Below are positions 11,117 through 22,239 of a stretch of 64,000 nt of DNA, piece after piece. The position numbers and the translations under genes were made by a program. Every line of letters starts with the position of its first letter. Positions within the stretch are counted from its first letter, which is position 1. Location: positions 146,501 through 210,500 of the forward strand of contig JAULSR010000014.1 of NCBI GenBank assembly GCA_030512295.1, in the 5' to 3' direction. The notes below the pieces were generated by a model. The model was not told the DNA's origin and searched no databases. It saw nothing but the letters and a program-made list of their open reading frames with translations. The DNA comes from Bombardia bombarda. Its lineage: Eukaryota; Ascomycota; Sordariomycetes; Sordariales; Lasiosphaeriaceae.

Positions 11117-11915
11117 CTCCCTCCCCTCCTTGTTCCTTGTCTTGTTTTTCCTGCGCATTCTCCTCGCCCGCCTAACGCCGGCAGCTGCCTCGATGCCGTG
11201 CTTCCAACGCTTGCGCCGCCTTCTCGTCGTGCGCGTCGAGCTGCCCCCGCCTCGTCCCGCGTTGCTGGCCTAAGACTCAGTGAAGCGGTCGGTCGGCGTC
11301 AGGGTTTCTCGTGCTCTCGGCCGAACCCCGTGAGCCACTGGTGCGCTCGTCAGGCGGCAGAAGCCCAAGGTTCTGCTGTACACAGTACATTGTGTGTCTC
11401 TTCGCTCGCTCGCCCGCGGCATGCCTTGGCCAGCTGGAAGAAGTGGAGGGGCGTGGGAGTAGTCTGTTATGCCGACGGCCGTACATCCTGGCTGCTGCCG
11501 CATGAAGTAGAGCGGCCAAGATAGATCGATCGATTGCCGGCTCCACGGTGCTAACAGGATGGCAAAGACAAGACGCCACTGCCTTGGAAGTCAGGGGCAA
11601 AAGTTAGGGGCAAAAGTTGGGGGCAAAAGATAGGGGGTGGGGTCAATCAGCTTGTTGTGTGTGTGCGACCAACTGCAAATGGCCACTACGGACGTGACAA
11701 TCGGCCGCCGGGACCTCTCTCGGTGTGATTCGATTCCGTAAGTGTGATGTAGTTGCTTGCGAGGCAGCAAGATTCCCCCTCCTGGCACGGTGTAAGAAAG
11801 CGGCGACGCCCCCACCCACCACCGATTTGGCTAGCGCTGTCTGCAAGGCGACAAGGCGACAAGGCAGCCGAAGCTGGCCGTGGGTATAAGTAAATCTCAG
11901 TTTCGTCTTCCACCC

Positions 11916-12525
11916 CATTCCTACACTCACACCTACAACTCAATTCACCACATCGACACCCACACGGACATCGACACCCACACTTATATCGACACTCACA
12001 TCTACACCCCACTCTCTTCTATCTTCACATTGACACTCACATCGACACTCACATCGACACTCACATCTGCACCCCAACTCTCTTCTATCTTCTTCACATC
12101 GACACCCACATCGACACTCACATTGACACTCACATTGACACTCACATCGACACTCACATCGACACTCACATCGACACTCACATCGACACTCACATCGATA
12201 CTCACATCGATACTCACATCGACACCCCAACTCTCTTCTATCTTCTTCACATTAACACTCACATCGACACTCACATCGACACCCACATCGACACTCACAT
12301 CGACACTCACATCTATCTTCTTCACATCGACACTCACATCGACACCCCAACTCTCTTCTATCTTCTTCACATCGACACTCACACCCACACTCACATCGAC
12401 ACCCCAACTCTCTCTATCTTCTTCACATCGACACTCACACCGACACTCACATCTATCTTCTTCACATCGACACTCACACCCACACTCACACCCACACTCA
12501 CACCCACACTCACATCGACACCCCA
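11916..12525. repeat. 12-bp (cacatcgacact) array upstream of the Zn2Cys6 gene
   Basis: About 600 bp of cacatcgacact units with cacattgacact and cacacccacact variants. It is interrupted by a longer insert reading ccaactctcttctatcttctt that recurs about five times, giving a two-level repeat. It ends about 75 bp before the ATG at 12599 and probably lies in that gene's promoter or 5' leader. Confidence 0.9.
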
Positions 12526-12598
12526 CTCTCTTCTGTCTTCACTCTCTTCTGTCGGCTTTTCTTCTCACAGTTCGTTCGCGATCCGCCTTTGTCTCGAC

Positions 12599-15472
12599 AT
12601 GAGCAGGGCCTTCAGGGCTGCCAGTTCGGACACGCCTGTCTCACTCAGGAGGAGCCAGCGCACGCGCAGTGTCCGCAATAGAGAGACGCTTGCTCCCGAC
12701 ATAGACACTGATCCAGAGGATCCGCTCTTGACACGCAGACAACGCTTGTTGCGCGGGAAATGCTTGGTAGCCTGCGAACCCTGCCGGGCGCGCAGGGTGA
12801 AATGTGAAAAAAACGACACAGAAACCTGCAAAAAGTGCTTGAAAAAGGGCCACCAGTGCACCTACAGAGAGATGACATGCCCCTGCATGGTAAAGGGCAT
12901 CGAATGCATCTACGGAGGGGACCCCATAGAGTGCCTAAACGCGCACGCCTTCGCCCTGGGGACAATCTCCCAAGGGCAGCCCCAACATCAGCTCCAACAG
13001 CAGGTCTTTCCAGTCATCATTGACCTCTCGAGCGAGTCTCCCCAGGAGCAGGACCAAGAGCAGGACCACCAGCAGGACCAAGAGCAGGACCAAGAGCAGG
13101 ACCACCCACATCCCCAAGAGCAAGAGCAGGACCACCCAATTATGGACTTCCCGGGCGAGTCTACCCAAGAGCAAGAGCAGGGCTATACAAGTCTGTTCCA
13201 ATTTATGAGCAGATATTCCCACGAGCAGGACCACACAGATCTGCTCCAACTTTCGAGCGAGTCCCCCCAAGAGCAGGACCACCAGCAGGACCACCAGCAA
13301 GACCACCAGCAGGACAACCACCAGCAGGACCACCAGCAGGACCACCAGCAAGACCACCAGCAGGACAACCACCAGCAGGACCACCAGCAGGACGACCAGC
13401 AGGACGACCAGCTGGACAACCACCAGCAGGACCACCACCAGCAGGACCACCACCAGGACAACCACCAGCAGGACAACCACCAGCAGGACAACCAGCAGGA
13501 CCACCACCAGCAGGACCACCCAGCCCCCCCTCACAACCTTTCGGGGAGCTCAGACGTCTCCGAGCGTGGATACGGTCTCGGAACCCTTGCGAACCTCCCC
13601 GAGGATCCGATTTTCAACTCCGGTCCATCTATGCAACCCTTCAATGCACCTATGCATCCGCTGTCACAGCCACAGGCCGGACCTTTCAATGCGCCTATGT
13701 ATCCGCTGATACAGCCACGTGTCGGACCCTTCAATGCACCTATGTATCCGCTGATACAGCCACATGTCGGACCCTTCAGTGCACCTATGTATCTGCTGTC
13801 ACAGCCACAGGCCGGACCTTTGATTGCACCCAGTCATCCGCTGTCACGGTCACAGGCAATAACATGTAAGAACTTGCAGATTCGGCCTTTTGATTTCATA
13901 AAAGGTAACCCTTTTACAGACCAGGACCAAGAAACACGGCCAGAAGCTGGGAGGACATGTTATATGCCGATGTTGACATCATCCGCACAAGCTGGACACT
14001 ACAGTCCATCCATGCAGCCGCCGCCGCCGCCGACGACGACAACGACATCATCCTCACAGGCTGGACACTTCAGTCCAACCATGCAATCGCCGACGACGAC
14101 GACGACATCATCATCCACACAGACTGGAGACTTTAGTCCAACCATGCAACCGCCGCCGACGACGACGACGACATCCGCACAGGCCGGACACTTCAGTCCA
14201 TCTATGCAACCGATGCCACAGGCCGTCTACTTCAGTCCATCTGCGCATCAATCATCTGTGCCTCGTCCATCTGCGCAACAACAATCATTTGTGCCTTATC
14301 CATCTGCACAACAACAATCATTTGTGCCTCATCCATCTGCACAACAATCATTTGTGCCTTATCCATCTGCACAACAACAATCATTTGTGCCTCATCCATC
14401 TGCACAACAATCATTTGTGCCTTATCCATCTGCGCAACAATCATTTGTGCCTCATCCATCTGCGCATCAGGTATCTCTATCTCAGCTATTTACACATTCA
14501 TCTACGCAACCGCCGTCGCCGAGTTTGGTTTTCACACAGGACATGCCCTTTGATCCATCTGTGCATCATCCATTTGTGCGTCAGTCACCTGCGCAACCGC
14601 CGTCGCCGCCTTTCGGTTTGGCATCTCACGGGCCCTTGCCCGGATCGGCATACCAGGGCCAAGAGATACAGCCAAATGCCAACAAAAAACGCCGCGTATC
14701 GACGACGTCGTCAAACGAGGCCGTCCACAATCCAACCATGCAACCGCCGCCGACGACGACGACGACGACGACGACAACATCCGCACAAGCCGTCCACAAT
14801 CCATCCATGCCACCGCCGCCGCGGCCTAACCAGCAAGAAATACGGCCAAAAGCTAACAAAAAACGTCGCGTACCGACGGTGTCGTCATACGAGGCCGTCC
14901 ACAATTCAATCATGCAACCGCCGACGACGTCGCCGCCTTACCAGCAAGTAATACGGCCAAAAGCTAACAAAAAACGTCGCGTAACGGAATACGAGGCCGC
15001 CCACAATTCATCCACGCAACCGCTGATGTTGAGGACATCCGCACAGGCCGTCCACACTCCATTCATGCAACCGCCGTCGACGACGACATCCGCACAGGCC
15101 GTCCACAATCCATCTATGCAACCGCCGACGACGTCGTCATACGAGGCCGTCCACCATTCAACCATGCAACCGCCGACGTGGACGACACCCACACAGGCCG
15201 TCCACAACTCATCCATGCAACCGCCTCCGACGACGACATCCGCACAGGCCGTCCACAATCCTTTTATGCAACCGCCGCCGACGACGACATCCACACAGGC
15301 CGTCCACAATCCGTCCATGCAACCGCCCCCGACGACGACATCCGCACAGGCCGTCCACACTCCATCCATGCAACCGCCGTCGCAGCCTTGCCAGGGCCAA
15401 GAAACGCAGCCGCCGCCGCCGACGACGACGACGACGACATCAGGAGGCGGCCAGGCAGACTATTGCTGGTAA
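12599..15472 (+). CDS. Zn2Cys6 transcription factor, repeat-rich
   Basis: A single open frame of 957 codons. Residues about 61-89 form a binuclear zinc cluster: CEPCRARRVKC followed by CKKC and C, spaced C-x2-C-x6-C-x7-C-x2-C-x6-C, as in Gal4-type DNA-binding domains. A second Cys-rich stretch (CPCMVKGIEC) follows at once, which is unusual. The rest is low complexity: QDQEQD/QQDH tracts (about 150-310), QPxxGPFNAPMYPL repeats (about 345-420), PSAQQSFVP repeats (about 550-625), and a C-terminal array of QAVHNPSMQPPPTTTTSA modules. NKKRRV, a plausible nuclear localisation signal, occurs three times (codons 694, 755 and 793). I see no Fungal_trans middle homology region, so it may not be a canonical regulator. 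Targets are unknown. The ATG follows the 600-bp repeat array. Confidence 0.8.
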   Translation: MSRAFRAASSDTPVSLRRSQRTRSVRNRETLAPDIDTDPEDPLLTRRQRLLRGKCLVACEPCRARRVKCEKNDTETCKKCLKKGHQCTYREMTCPCMVKGIECIYGGDPIECLNAHAFALGTISQGQPQHQLQQQVFPVIIDLSSESPQEQDQEQDHQQDQEQDQEQDHPHPQEQEQDHPIMDFPGESTQEQEQGYTSLFQFMSRYSHEQDHTDLLQLSSESPQEQDHQQDHQQDHQQDNHQQDHQQDHQQDHQQDNHQQDHQQDDQQDDQLDNHQQDHHQQDHHQDNHQQDNHQQDNQQDHHQQDHPAPPHNLSGSSDVSERGYGLGTLANLPEDPIFNSGPSMQPFNAPMHPLSQPQAGPFNAPMYPLIQPRVGPFNAPMYPLIQPHVGPFSAPMYLLSQPQAGPLIAPSHPLSRSQAITCKNLQIRPFDFIKGNPFTDQDQETRPEAGRTCYMPMLTSSAQAGHYSPSMQPPPPPTTTTTSSSQAGHFSPTMQSPTTTTTSSSTQTGDFSPTMQPPPTTTTTSAQAGHFSPSMQPMPQAVYFSPSAHQSSVPRPSAQQQSFVPYPSAQQQSFVPHPSAQQSFVPYPSAQQQSFVPHPSAQQSFVPYPSAQQSFVPHPSAHQVSLSQLFTHSSTQPPSPSLVFTQDMPFDPSVHHPFVRQSPAQPPSPPFGLASHGPLPGSAYQGQEIQPNANKKRRVSTTSSNEAVHNPTMQPPPTTTTTTTTTSAQAVHNPSMPPPPRPNQQEIRPKANKKRRVPTVSSYEAVHNSIMQPPTTSPPYQQVIRPKANKKRRVTEYEAAHNSSTQPLMLRTSAQAVHTPFMQPPSTTTSAQAVHNPSMQPPTTSSYEAVHHSTMQPPTWTTPTQAVHNSSMQPPPTTTSAQAVHNPFMQPPPTTTSTQAVHNPSMQPPPTTTSAQAVHTPSMQPPSQPCQGQETQPPPPTTTTTTSGGGQADYCW

Positions 15473-15801
15473 ATCTTGTTTGAATCTTTCAGCTACAGGC
15501 TACAAAGTATATCCCCCTCGTTCTTATACATGCTTTCGCTTTGAACCACCTTCGTGGCAAAGGTGTTGAAAAAGGAGTAAAGGCTAACACCAAACTTATA
15601 GGGATTACATCAATCACCACGCACATCCGCACACAATTTTTTTCGCACTCGGCAGGTCGTCGCTTAGACACAAGCGAGACCAGCGATGTGAATTGCGCGT
15701 GCGTGCTGATTGTTGCGGCTGGGACAGCTGGAAATGGGGCGGTTGCTCCATTGCTGAGACATGGGTCTTGGGTACAAGTTATATCTTCAGGTTCAATTGC
15801 G

Positions 15802-15912
15802 TTGTTGGCTTTCGTTGTTGGCTCTCGTTGTTGGCTTTTGTTGTTGGCTTTCTTTGTTGGCTTTCTTCGTTGGCTTTCTTTGTTGGCTTTCTTCGTTGGC
15901 TTTCTTTGTTGA
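15802..15912. repeat. 13-bp repeat (ttggctttctttg)
   Basis: About 8 copies with tcg/ttg variants, open in several frames as Leu/Phe/Trp-rich peptides. Confidence 0.9.
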
Positions 15913-16014
15913 CTGTGTTGCTTTGTCAGTTTTGAAAAAGGGGTATTTACTTTGGTGACCTTTGATCAGTGCACTTTTACAGTTGAAGTAAAGTCGTTGT
16001 TTCATTAGTCAGCC

Positions 16015-16790
16015 AAAGTCCTTCTTTCGTCGTTAGTCAGTTTCGTCGTTAGTCAGCCAAAGTCCTTCTTTCGTCGTTAGCCAGTCAGTTTCGTCGTTAG
16101 TCAGCCAAAAGTCTTTCTTTCATTAGTCAGCCAAAAGTCTTTCTTGGCTCCGTCTTTCTTTCGTCGTTAGTCAGTCAAAAGTCTTTCGTCGTTAGTCAAA
16201 AGTCTGTCTTTCTCTCTCAAGTCTTTCTTTCTTTCATTAGTCAGTCAAAAAAAAGTCTTTCGTCGTTAGCCAAATGTAGGCTCAGGTGCTCGACGAGTTG
16301 TTACCAAAAGCCTTTCGTTCATCAGTTAGTCAAAAAAGTCTTGCTTTCTTTCATTAGTCAGTCAAAAGTCTTTCGTCGTTAGCCAAATGTAGGCTCAGGT
16401 GCTTGACGAGTTGTTACCAAAAGTCTTGCTTTCTTTCATTGGTCAGTCAAAAGTCTTTCGTCGTTAGCCAAATGTAGGCTCAGGTGCTTGACGAGTTGTT
16501 ACCAAAAGTCTTGCTTTCTTTCATTGGTCAGTCAAAAGTCTTTCGTCGTTAGCCAAATGTAGGCTCAGGTGCTTGACGAGTTGTTACCAAAAGTCTTGCT
16601 TTCTTTCATTGGTCAGTCAAAAGTCTTTCGTCGTTAGCCAAATGTAGGCTTAGGTGCTCGACGAGTTGTTACCAAAAGCCTTTCGTTCATCAGTTAGTCA
16701 AAAAAGTCTTGCTTTCTTTCATTAGTCAGTCAAAAGTCTTGTCGTCAGTTAGCCAAATGTAGGCTCAGGTGCTCGACGAGTTGTTACTCA
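16015..16790. repeat. Higher-order tandem array, 85-bp unit
   Basis: Irregular gtcgttagtcag units (16015-16260) lead into an array in which caaatgtaggct begins at 16271, 16384, 16469, 16554, 16639 and 16754. The spacings are 113, 85, 85, 85 and 115. Each unit carries ggtgctcgacgagttgttac or its ggtgcttgac variant. The longer outer units carry an extra gttcatcagttagtcaaaa segment. Confidence 0.93.
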
Positions 16791-16866
16791 CGGCGAGCAT
16801 CGATGATTTAGAAAATTAAGACATGTGTTTCCAGCGTTCCTAATCGTCATATGTCGGTGCGTCCAA

Positions 16867-17330
16867 CTACATGCGAATCTTCTCCAGAGCGAGCAAATTA
16901 TGACGCTTGTCTGACGTATGGTAATCCTTCATCTCTCCGTCGATCAGCATCGGCATGCCGTCCTCGTCGACCAGGATGTTACTTGGACTGAGGCCGTTTA
17001 ATTTAATTTATAAACCAATCAATAAACAATAAAATAAATAAAAATGGAAGAAGAATATAAATTCTGGCCGTTGTGGGCCCACCCGAGAGAGTGCAGGTGG
17101 CGGATGGCTGACTCGAGGGCTTCTTGCATGAGGGGCTCCCGATCTACAGACCCCAAATCTGATTCTTCAGATGGTCAGTCAGTGTTGTGGGGGTGGCGGT
17201 CGAGTGCGAGGCCAGTGATACGGCCACGGCGAACTCGGGCAGGCCATGGTAGTGGATAGCGTCAGGATGTGGATGATTGGAGATCATCTCCATGGCTTTG
17301 GCTGCCGGAGCTTTGGCTGCCGGAGCTTTG
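16867..17330 (-). pseudogene. Fungal protein-kinase-like pseudogene
   Basis: On minus, the pieces MISNHPHPDAIHYHG, RGRITGLALDRHPH, ESAIRHLHSLGWAHNG, SPSNILVDEDGMP and SDKRHNLLALEKIRM follow in the order of a fungal Ser/Thr protein-kinase-like domain (hinge, then HxN..N catalytic loop, then activation segment). The copy is dead: a frameshift falls between HYHG and RVRRGR, an in-frame TGA follows RHPHNTD, the activation segment reads LIDGE rather than a D-F-G-like motif, and an AT-rich insertion (16999-17065) splits the catalytic loop after HNG. The N-lobe is not recognisable upstream. A small APAAKAPAAKA duplication lies near 17292-17330. Family membership is from memory of these motifs. Confidence 0.7.
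16992..17072. mobile_element. 67-bp AT-rich insertion with 7-bp target duplication
   Basis: The heptamer ggccgtt occurs at 16992-16998 and 17066-17072 and brackets about 67 bp of almost pure A/T. Removing the insert and one heptamer joins the two halves of the kinase-like motif (HN-G-L-SPSNILVD), so this is an insertion after the gene existed. The insert has no clear terminal inverted repeats and no canonical GT..AG ends in the gene's orientation. Confidence 0.6.
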
Positions 17331-18455
17331 GCTCCCTCCAGCAGCCCTCTGGGGATGTTGTCAAGGACGTTATGTTCCTGGAAAATGTCGTGTAGAGCAA
17401 GGTTTGGGCGTTTGACACAGGTGAGTTCATGGCAATTAGACAGAAAAACAAGAACAACACGATCAATGTCACTCCCAATTTTGCCTGTGGATTACTACAC
17501 GCTGTGTTTGACAACTGACGGGGGTTGTCATCGTCTTCTCATAGACTCCACCACACCGCAGCGACAGCACTAACTCCTGTTGGATAAAACCTTAAATCAA
17601 GCTCCGTTGTGCATCATTCTTCCACTCAGTGACCACGCAGCCCTCAGATCATGTCTTCCCGTCATTCATTAAAATCTCGTACTTGCTGCCTTCAAGTACC
17701 CAAGGTACTGCGTACATACTTTGCCTCATCCAGTATCCCTCCCTGATGCCCATCCTCTTCCTTCCGATCCCTGCTTTGTCGTCGTAACAAATAGTCAGGT
17801 CCAACTCCTCGCCAGGCGGGTGCATACTCATATAAGTATTATAGAACACGGTGCTGCACGTCCCGGGAAAGGCGCCCTCCCCCAACTCTCCTCATCCCCG
17901 CGACTGGTGTGGCCCCGCCATTTTCATGAGCACGTAAAAAAGAGGTATCCCAGAGAAAAGGAGAAACACAACAACAAATACATGAAGGAAGACATTAGAA
18001 AACACTCAGCATGCCGTAGCAGAGATAGAAACGAGCCCGTCAAGTGAGACAGAAAGATGATGAGAGCGAACGAACGGTAAGAATACAAAGAAAGCAGCAG
18101 TAGGAGAGAGCAACCACACACCACACACCACACACCACAAGTGACCGCAGTCATCCCCTGCTCGATGAAAGTAATATCCAACCCAGATCAATTAATCTTC
18201 TTCTTTTTTTCCTGAACCCTGCTATCTTCCAACTCCCACTTCGACTTCCACTGCCCATTTCCATAATCCTTGTCCTTTCCATTTGTAGAGAGAGCCAAGA
18301 CCAAAAAAAAAAAGAAAGAAAAAAAAGAAAGAAAGAAACGTTGATCGTAATCCTTTCATACTTCATCTCGTGTCCAAAAACATCATGAATCCATCCATCC
18401 ATCCTCCCTCTCTTCAAACCAACTCATCATAAACCTCCCCAACGATCCCCACACC

Positions 18456-18527
<72 letters not shown>

Positions 18528-18586
18528 CCACCACCACCACCACCACCACCACCACCACCACCACCACCACCACCACCACCAACACC
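17331..18586. other. Intergenic, no supported gene
   Basis: Contains a possible upstream continuation of the kinase-like relic (minus, to about 17420), a short unassignable minus frame (17649-17885), AT-rich DNA and the microsatellite at 18455-18582. Confidence 0.5.
18455..18582. repeat. (CAA)n(CAC)n microsatellite
   Basis: About 66 bp of CAA then about 50 bp of CAC triplets, ending about 5 bp before the stop of the adjacent minus gene. It lies in that gene's 3' UTR. Confidence 0.95.
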
Positions 18587-19245
18587 TCAATTCTCACCCT
18601 CCTCCTCCTCAATCGGCGCCGGCGTCGCCCTCTCCCTCCGCCTCTTCGGCCGCCTCAGCTTCGAGCTGCTGATCTGGCTCGCCGAATCATCGGGCGCCAG
18701 CTCGCTGACGTCGTCCCCCGCCCAGTCGCTCTCCACGTCCCCGACGCTCTCCTCGTCCGCCCACGACGGCCGGTCGCACGGCCCGCTGGACCCCGACACG
18801 GGCAGCGCGCCCACGGCGTGCGGGTACGCGTGCCCGCGCCTCTGCTGCAGGCTCATGGAGAGCGCGCCGGCGCGGTGGCGGAGCGCGTCGCGCACCGTGA
18901 TGGCCTGCTCGTGCAGCTTCTCGAACGCGTCCTCGAGCGCCTCCATGCCGTTGAAGATCTCGCGCTCGAGCTCCGCCACGACGGCGATCTCGGCCTCCTC
19001 GTCGTGGGACACGGCCGTGCGCGGCGGGTGCGACGACGACGACGACGACGCCGCGCTGATGAAGGACGCGGGCGTCGGCCCGCGCGAGTACGGCGGCGGG
19101 AAGGGCGTCGTCGTGCGCGAGTACGGCGGCGGGAAGGGCGTCGTCGTGCGCGAGCCGCCCATGCCGCCGGCGCGGCCGGGGCTCATGATGCGCGACGGCG
19201 GGAACATGCCGCTTGCTGGCGTGGGGCCGCGCGACATGGGGCCGT

Positions 19246-19279
<34 letters not shown>

Positions 19280-21574
19280 TTCGGCATCGGCGCCAGACCA
19301 GAGGAAGCCCTCGAATCGGCCCGAGGTGAGGATCTCCCACTCCGAGGGGTTGATGTCCGAGATGGTGTGAAGCAGGTCGTGCATGGACTCGTTCTTGACC
19401 AGGTACACGGCCGTCTCGGCATCGCGGGGTGTTTGCTGAAGGCGATAGAGCCTCTGTATCGACAAGCCCATCTTCACCACAAAGTCATTTCGTGGCTTGC
19501 GAAGGGGCGTGGGGGCACGTGTCGCCGGTTGGAGTTCGCGAGAGCCCGAGAGGAAGGCGTTGAAAAAGGGGCGATCCTCTAGATCCAGGTTTGTGAGGAT
19601 GGCGAACGTGAGAGTCTCATCATCCACCACTGGGTCGGGAGATTTGTCGCAGTTCGTCATCCACTTGTCGACAGCTGCTCGCACCTTCTTGGACTGGCGC
19701 AGGTAGTGCTCCCTGAACTCCTCGGCGATGTCGGGGTCCATCTTTACCGGTGATGCGGGCCGTGCTGGGATGTCGGCCAGGTCCTCAACCGCTTTGCTCC
19801 CCAGTGCCGCGAAGTCGAACGGGGGCCACTGCGGAAGATCTATCCTCCCACTGACCTTTTCAAGCACCTCGCCCCACCCCAGGCCCCTGTGTGGCTCGTC
19901 TGACATCTCACACATGATGCAGGAACAGCCGTCTGGGGACAGGTCTCGGGAGAAGACGTTCTCGAGTCTGTCCAATAACCGACGGGCAACAGTCCGATGG
20001 CCCGTAGCGACCGCTATCGATCCATGCCCAGAGAGCACCGACTGATACTGGTTGAGGAGGTTGAAGAATGGCGCAAAAAGGGTATCGGCGCCCTGGAGTG
20101 GCGGGTTAGATGGCCTTGTCCCATTCTGTCTTGGTACTACAGAGAGAAAGGTCTTGGGAACGGGATACGGCAAGCCTCCGTTCATCAGCAGATAGTCGAC
20201 CCGCGGTACCTCCTGGATGCTGATTGGGGGTGGAGGCGGTGGCGGCGGTGGTGGTGGTGGTGGTGGTGGTGGTGGTGGTGCTGCAGGCGGAGCGACAGTA
20301 TTTGCTTGGCTCGCCAAAGGGGTCGGCGCATCCGACGACGACGACGCCCCATCGAGCTGAGCATTTTGTTTGTCTTCGGAAATAATACGCAGGGGGAATT
20401 GCTGCGTCTGAGTGGGTGTTTTCGGCGAGGAGTTGGGTGCAGATTCGGGCGAAGAGTACACGTCGATGGGTGGTGGTATGTTGGCTGCTGCTGCTGCTGC
20501 TCCTCGTCCTGAGGGGCCCCTCCGTTTAGGGGGGACCGATGTTGCAGCCGAGCTCGAGTTCACGGTCGAGACAGCAGTAGGTATCGCATACCCAGCTGTC
20601 TGATGCTCCTCTGACAGTGCCGAGGGTGTGACTGTCGTCTTAATATATGATGTAGTGTCACTGGAAACCTTTGAGAGCCTCGACTTGACTTCAGTCTTGG
20701 ACGTGGTCCTAGAAGCCCACGAGCCGCCCCTGGACGACCCAGGCCGGTCTTCAGGGGTTTCCCCCTCTCTCACGGAGACCGGGGTCCCCGATCTCTTCTT
20801 TGGCTCTGATAGATCCGTCTCAGGGGGGCTGGGCGGTCTGTCGTCTTGGCGTGTGGTGTTGTTGTTGTTGTTGTGCGCAGAGGACGACGCCTTCCGCGTT
20901 GGGGCAGGTGACCCAGCCGACTTTGATCTCTTCATTTCACTGCCAAGATCGGTAGCCTCGGGCGTGAGCGGATCAGTCCGCCGAGCCGTAGCGGTCAAAA
21001 GATCCTCCTTGCTATAAAGAGCATCTTTGCTATGCACCTTGCTGAATGTCGGATACGGTATGTTCACACGGTCACTGCTGACCAAGCCCCTCCTCGCGAG
21101 CTCGGGCACGAGATCCGTCATGGAGCTGGCGGTGGCTGACCCGTACGGCAATTCACCCTTCTCCAGGTCTCTTGTTTGGTGAGGGCGGTGGGAGGGGCGA
21201 GACTGTGTTGTAGACTGTGTTGTAGACTGTGTTGTAGACTGTGTTGCAGTATCGCTGTCTGAGGGCCTCAGCTTGGAGGACCTCGAGGACCTGTGGTGGC
21301 GGTGTGCCGATGAGGCGGTCGAGTCCCTATCCCTTTCGGGGTCGCGGTGTCGGTCTCGGTCCCGATCTCGGTCTCGATCTCGATCTCGGTCTCTGCCGCC
21401 TCGGTCGCGGTCCCTCTCTCTGTCCTTGTCCCTATCCTTTCCTCTCTCCTTGTCCCTATCCTTTCCTCTCTCCTTGTCTCTTTCTCGATCTCGTTCCTTT
21501 CGCTCCGTCTTGGGTCGATGGCGCTTCTCGCGTGCGCGGTCGTCATCCCGATCTTGAGAGGTAGTGGACGGCAT
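18587..21574 (-). CDS. Conserved fungal Arg/Ser/Pro-rich protein, 995 aa
   Basis: A single exon. I chose the ATG at 21574 (MPSTTSQDRDDDRAREKRH) because the 140 codons upstream in the same frame are His/Gln-rich repetitive leader that looks untranslated. Residues about 10-80 are an Arg/Glu/Asp repeat (RDRERDKERGKDRDK) like RS/RE-type nuclear proteins. A Ser/Thr-rich disordered region follows, then poly-Pro (about residues 430-450, sense CCACCA repeats). The conserved globular part is about 455-745, beginning at PRVDYLLMNGGLPYPVPKTF and containing CSCIMC and DRPFFNAFL. A poly-Gly tract and a duplicated TTPFPPPYSR follow, then an acidic tail. I recall relatives carrying an unproven DNA-glycosylase-style database name, but I see no glycosylase motif. 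A nuclear role is inferred from composition only. Confidence 0.75.
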
Positions 21575-22239
21575 GGCGAACCATGTCAGGGACAAACACA
21601 GCCCGCCTGATGACGGGAAACTGTCGCTGTGAACCCGGAGGCAACAATGGAGCAGGCAGCGGGTTGGGTTGGTTTGGTGGTTGGCGGCGCAGACGACGGC
21701 GCAGTGGGTGGTGCGATGTGAGTTGTGCGATGTGAGTTGTTGGTGTGGGGTGTGGGGTGTGTGCTGCTGTGCCTGCTGGCTGTGCTGATTTGATTGCTGG
21801 TTCGCACTGGTTGCTGTGCTGATTTGATTGCTGGTTCGCACTGGTTGCTGCAGTTGAGTGTCTTGTCTCTCTGGGTGCTGCTGCTCTCTTGCGGCGGTCG
21901 AGGGCGGGTGAAGTCGGCGAGATAGGAGATAGATGGTCGACAACGGACAACTTGACGGCGTGAGGTGACTGTGACTGGATCGTGCCCAAAGCACCGCTCA
22001 GGGAATATTCTCCACAACTAGTTCGCTAGCTAGCGGGCACGCATGCACGACGGGGTACTGGTCATTGGTGGTGAGATGTGATTCGATAGATAGCGCCGCT
22101 AGAGCGAGTTTGGGCCACGGGAAGGCCCGCGGGCGCTGAGTTGGCCAAATAAATCGACCTGCCTGCTAACGGTGCCAATACGACCTTGGCCGCCAATTGT
22201 GACGGGGGTGATGTGGCTCCCGCTCGACACAGCGTAATG

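Larger units (their letters stand above)
3984..12598. other. Long gene-poor, repeat-rich segment
   Basis: Apart from the coding-like patch at 6986-7519 and a weak one at 10312-10575, I see no gene. The DNA is a succession of minisatellites separated by anonymous sequence. Open frames over the arrays translate to trivially repetitive peptides and have no flanking splice or domain support. The patch on plus at 10312-10575 has a protein-like, hydrophilic composition but I cannot assign it. Confidence 0.5.
15473..16866. other. 3' flank and tandem repeats, no gene
   Basis: Downstream of the zinc-cluster gene there is about 330 bp of anonymous sequence, then the repeats listed at 15802-15912 and 16015-16790. 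No protein-like frame is visible. Confidence 0.65.

Noticed and set aside
14289..14951. 220-codon plus ORF inside the zinc-cluster gene
   Set aside because: A frame shadow of the repeat-rich coding region (HLHNN from the PSAQQSFVP array).
16261..16790. CRISPR-like array
   Set aside because: Units are contiguous with no unique spacers, and the genome is eukaryotic; it is a tandem repeat.
18587..21994. 1135-aa version of the 995-aa protein
   Set aside because: The extra N-terminal 140 codons are His/Gln/Ser repeat leader without conservation-like features; MPSTTSQDR at 21574 is a better start.
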